Shown piece after piece: positions 32,135-32,313 of a stretch of 32,313 nucleotides of DNA. Source of the stretch: Euzebyaceae bacterium (GTDB lineage Bacteria; Actinomycetota; Nitriliruptoria; Euzebyales; Egibacteraceae); NCBI GenBank assembly GCA_013812395.1, contig JACCTL010000107.1, positions 1-32,313 of the forward strand, given 5' to 3'. A program made the position numbers and the translations under genes. How positions within the stretch are numbered: position 1 is the first letter of the stretch; each line of letters starts with the position of its first letter. The notes below the pieces were generated by a model. That model was not told where the DNA came from and did no database searches. It was given only the letters and a program-made list of their open reading frames with translations.

Positions 32135-32313
32135 ATGGCACCGCCGCTTCACGTGGCCTTCGCGGGAGGAGCGACTGGCCCGTGGCGAGTCGATCGACTG
32201 GAAGCGGAGCGCGGCCGGAACTTGCCCCTCGTCGAACGACTCTCTGTAATCGAGGGAGGCGATGCTGTACCGCCGGAGACCGCCGCCTGGGTGCTCCGCG
32301 GAGTGATGAGCAA
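32135..32313 (+). CDS. N-terminus of a protein running off the window, tentatively chlorite-dismutase-like
   Basis: Open to the end: MAPPLHVAFAGGATGPWRVDRLEAERGRNLPLVERLSVIEGGDAVPPETAAWVLRGVMS. Family call rests on partial recollection of a (G)xxGPWRV...AWVLRGVTS pattern. Confidence 0.4.
   Translation, partial: MAPPLHVAFAGGATGPWRVDRLEAERGRNLPLVERLSVIEGGDAVPPETAAWVLRGVMS

Overview
High-GC actinobacterial-type chromosomal window. The left and centre are mostly ordinary: a streptomycin/hydroxyurea-kinase-like APH, a 2-hydroxyacid dehydrogenase, a stand-alone LigD-type polymerase, a TetR regulator, a papain-like protease fused to a tachylectin-type propeller, a large ATPase-LuxR regulator, an acyl-ACP desaturase, phosphoglycerate mutase, leucyl aminopeptidase, an S55 (SpoIVB-type) secreted peptidase and an Fpg/Nei glycosylase. 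From about 16.9 to 27.0 kb, all on the minus strand, lies a block matching the mycobacterial Rv1822-Rv1832 neighbourhood: split gcvPA/gcvPB, MerR (Rv1830-like), bifunctional nuclease, MerR (FtsR/Rv1828-like), GarA-like FHA, gcvH, DUF881-Sbp-DUF881 and a PgsA-like protein. Here a D,D-carboxypeptidase gene is inserted in it. A tRNA-Pro(GGG) at 27071-27149 is followed by a tyrosine integrase pointing at it and by an accessory region with an ECF sigma/anti-sigma pair and a cluster of small uncharacterised ORFs; this looks like the left end of an integrative element. The most interesting unexplained signals are: a nested, possibly switching RNA structure upstream of the S55 peptidase (13898-13985); a recurring TANNNT-N6-9-RTG arrangement suggesting leaderless transcription; helically phased DnaA-box-like 9-mers within an imperfect dyad (20606-20642); 11-bp tandem iterons at the presumed attachment region (27205-27226); a tRNA-T-arm-like element upstream of the integrase (28790-28836); two unrelated intergenic tandem repeats; and a microprotein/dodecin-like cluster (30709-31741). 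No CRISPR or rRNA was seen. All family calls are by eye from protein motifs; no searches were run.
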